In this document: positions 62,172 through 64,000 of the stretch, piece by piece | How positions within the stretch are numbered: the stretch's first letter is position 1 | Layout of the letters: each line of letters starts with the position of its first letter | Assembly (NCBI GenBank): GCA_963580455.1 | Contig: OY756968.1 | Span: forward strand, 14,849,996 to 14,913,995 | DNA: 64,000 nt | Source of the DNA: Euonymus europaeus | Lineage: Eukaryota; Streptophyta; Magnoliopsida; Celastrales; Celastraceae | Direction of reading: 5' to 3' | Notes under the pieces: model-generated | The model's database searches: none | Told to the model about the DNA's origin: nothing | Seen by the model: only the letters and a program-made list of their open reading frames with translations | Translations under genes and position numbers: made by a program

Positions 62172-62495
62172 TGTGATTACCTAATATAGTGTCATCTAAC
62201 TCTTGTATATAATTTATTTATTTATTGATAGCACCTCCTACATGGAAGGTTTTACATTACATGTCATTATTTAACGTGGTTGGCTTAAAGCCCCATTTTG
62301 TTTTCTATTAATGGCTGGTTCAAACCGCCTACTGTTGTTGATATATGTATATATCTATTAATATTAATGGCTGGTTCTACCGCCTATTAATATGCCTTAA
62401 TATTTACTAACATCATTTTTTTTTATGGTTGGCCTTTTCTGCCCCATTTTATTTCTTCTGTATACTAACTTGTTATATATTGTCAACTAACTTCT
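62172..62495 (+). mobile_element. Retroelement leader, copy 2
   Basis: Same nested short repeats as the leader at 57668-57991, again without gag. Confidence 0.7.
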
Positions 62496-62720
62496 TTATA
62501 TAACTCACACCTTCGACTATTCCCCGGTAAGCTCCGTTCACGATGGTATGGTCCATTCCTTATTACTCATGTTTTTTCACATGTTGCAGTGAATCTTCAA
62601 CACCCACAGACGGAAAATATTTTTAAAGTGAATGGTCATCGTCTTAAGCACTATTTAGAGCCAACAACAGAACATTTTGATGAGAATTTAAGGCTCTCTG
62701 ATCCTGTTCCACTCACTTGA
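62496..62720 (+). pseudogene. Remnant C-terminus of Athila integrase, copy 2
   Basis: Identical 74-codon integrase tail with the same deletion joint as copy 1. The gag-pol deletion therefore predates the tandem duplication. Confidence 0.85.
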
Positions 62721-62729
62721 AACGCTATT

Positions 62730-62778
62730 TCGTCTGGCTGACGACGCTAAATTTAGCGCTTATGGGAGGCAACCCATA
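62730..62778 (+). promoter_or_regulatory. Cluster of three hairpins downstream of pol, copy 2
   Basis: Same three inverted repeats as 58226-58274, unchanged. Confidence 0.75.
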
Positions 62779-63437
62779 TTTCTTTCTCATTATCTTTGTG
62801 TGTTCAATCAAGCATTTAGTTCAGTTGCACATTTTCTTAGCATATTCACTTTTACTTTCACCTTGAGGTGGTCACTGTACACTTTTGTGTGCGTGGGGCT
62901 TGATTGCGCCCATATGTCTACGGTGTGAGCTTTCTCCACCAGCTTAATGTGGTTTGGATCTTCAAATGTTTACTTATAGGGCAGCTGGGAGGGAGAGCAT
63001 CTCATGACGGTATTGTCATTAGTATAAGACCTGAAGGTTTACATTTTGATCCTGTGGACAAAAGCTGTGGTCTCCTGATAGGCCGAAGGAAAACACTCGA
63101 TGGCGTTAGCACAGAAGTCACTGGAATGAGCCTCTGTTACCTTACTTATGCATGTGCATTGGTTGAAAAAAAAAACAGTATATCTATTTATATTTATATA
63201 TTTGGGATTGCTTCTGCAATATATATTTTGATCGGGTAAGATGGTATGATATATTATGTTACTAATTGCATGTCTAGGAAAATTCTGTCTAAGGAGTTTG
63301 GTATTTAAGTGGACCACTGTGTCCCTCCAATCTTTCCTGGGAATTTTCCTGGTGTAATTAGTGATATAATTGTTTATATCTTCTTCACCGATGATTAAAA
63401 AAAAATAAAAAATAATAATAATAAAAAAAAAACGTAA
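62779..63437 (+). mobile_element. pol-env spacer, copy 2
   Basis: Repeat of 58275-58933, non-coding by my reading, ending in the same A-rich low-complexity stretch. Confidence 0.6.
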
Positions 63438-63539
63438 TTGTTTTTGTTTTCTCTTCGCACACTCTGTTTCTTCCTGCTTTTCAACTCTCCCTTTCTTAAT
63501 TTGTCTTTTCTGATCATCTTTCTCTTCCTCCTTCACAGT
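63438..63539 (+). promoter_or_regulatory. Pyrimidine-rich tract with possible 3' splice site, copy 2
   Basis: Same tract as at 58934-59035, ending CTTCACAG one base before the ATG at 63540. Confidence 0.5.
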
Positions 63540-64000
63540 ATGTCGCGCAGCCCCCGCGATCCTGTTGCCATGGTGGACTTATTCGCCAGAGCTACAATCA
63601 TGCCAGAACGGCGAATCGATTCCAAAATCCTGAACGATTCTGCCAACCGATGGGCCATGAGCTACCTCCGTGACCATTCTCTGCTGTTCTTGGTTGATCC
63701 TGATCCAAAAGACGACTTACCGGTGTATCCTCACATCGTTCGCTCCTTTTACCATACTCTTCTCAAGTTACCCCACTCTTCTGGCACTCCACCAGTGTAT
63801 CAGGTTGACATCCCTGGTCTTCGGCTTCAATTCACGTCAGCGGATATTTGCAAGTGTTTAGGTTATCCACCTACCGCTGACGTCGCTGAAGGTTTTCAAG
63901 CGCCGATCTCTATTTCCCATCAAGAGATGATTGATGATTTGTGTCAAGGGCGACAAGATCCAAATAATGATGCTTCTACACGCCGCTCTTATTTGCCGTC
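63540..64000 (+). CDS. Athila env-like / putative plant transposon protein, copy 2 (cut by window end)
   Basis: First 153 codons of the same protein as at 59036-60019, with no amino-acid difference seen. The frame is open to the window edge; the YLPSTMWMLDD block and everything after it lie outside. Confidence 0.73.
   Translation, partial: MSRSPRDPVAMVDLFARATIMPERRIDSKILNDSANRWAMSYLRDHSLLFLVDPDPKDDLPVYPHIVRSFYHTLLKLPHSSGTPPVYQVDIPGLRLQFTSADICKCLGYPPTADVAEGFQAPISISHQEMIDDLCQGRQDPNNDASTRRSYLP

Larger units (their letters stand above)
55719..64000 (+). mobile_element. Tandem, internally deleted Athila-type (Ty3/gypsy) LTR retrotransposon
   Basis: A 4504-bp unit (LTR plus deleted internal region) is present once completely and again in part. 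In order: truncated 3' UTR, LTR, PBS, leader, integrase tail, hairpins, env-like ORF, 3' UTR, LTR, PBS, leader, integrase tail, hairpins, env-like ORF cut by the window end. Athila membership rests on the tRNA-Asp PBS, the integrase C-terminus ([20 protein letters not shown]), the GGGAGGCAACCC motif after pol, and the env-like ORF. With gag, protease, RT and RNase H missing it needs proteins from another element. The first element is cut on its left by the satellite, so no target-site duplication can be seen. Confidence 0.88.
60221..64000 (+). repeat. 4.5-kb tandem unit, copy 2 (cut by window end)
   Basis: Continues from the 3' UTR of copy 1 with no break, and so includes the second LTR and the second internal region. 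It stops inside the env-like ORF at the window end; whether more copies follow is not visible. Confidence 0.9.

Overview
The window is plant nuclear DNA, probably from the centromeric or pericentromeric heterochromatin of a flowering plant. The evidence is an AT-rich satellite of about 160 bp per monomer joined directly to a degenerate Athila-type (Ty3/gypsy, env-like) LTR retrotransposon whose primer binding site matches plant tRNA-Asp. I cannot name the species. I see no conventional host gene, rRNA or tRNA gene, or CRISPR array.

Positions 1-55718 form one uninterrupted head-to-tail satellite array of about 348 monomers, all in the same orientation. Most monomers carry a HindIII site, and most carry a 9-11 bp inverted repeat around a 10-nt spacer. 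The array falls into blocks by higher-order repeat (HOR) structure. Block I (1-19200) holds seven units of 12, 17, 25, 13, 22, 15 and 16 monomers that share one start module. A short irregular stretch (19201-20855) follows. Block II (20856-30950) is three copies of a 21-monomer, 3365-bp unit. A mixed stretch (30951-34740) follows. Block III (34741-51020) is built from related units of 3843, 4164 and 3044 bp. The last part (51021-55718) has no clear HOR and carries many small indels, as expected at an array edge. Hundreds of 60-130 codon reading frames here are by-products of the repeat and are not genes.

At 55716-55718 the satellite stops and the retroelement begins inside its 3' untranslated region, so this is a rearrangement joint and not a transposition boundary. 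The order is then: 3' UTR, polypurine tract, LTR (56615-57644), tRNA-Asp primer binding site, leader, a 74-codon tail of the integrase, a cluster of three hairpins, an env-like or 'plant transposon protein' ORF (59036-60019), 3' UTR, a second LTR (61119-62148), and the same internal region again up to the window end. The period is 4504 bp. By eye the overlapping copies differ by one substitution and two homopolymer lengths. gag, protease, reverse transcriptase, RNase H and nearly all of integrase are missing, so the element is non-autonomous. The tandem LTR-internal-LTR-internal layout is best explained by unequal recombination.

The most interesting items are the dyad symmetry repeated through the satellite, the record of unequal exchange and conversion in the HORs, the satellite/Athila microhomology joint, and the pol-less but env-keeping element with conserved-looking RNA hairpins and a splice-acceptor-like tract before the env-like ATG.
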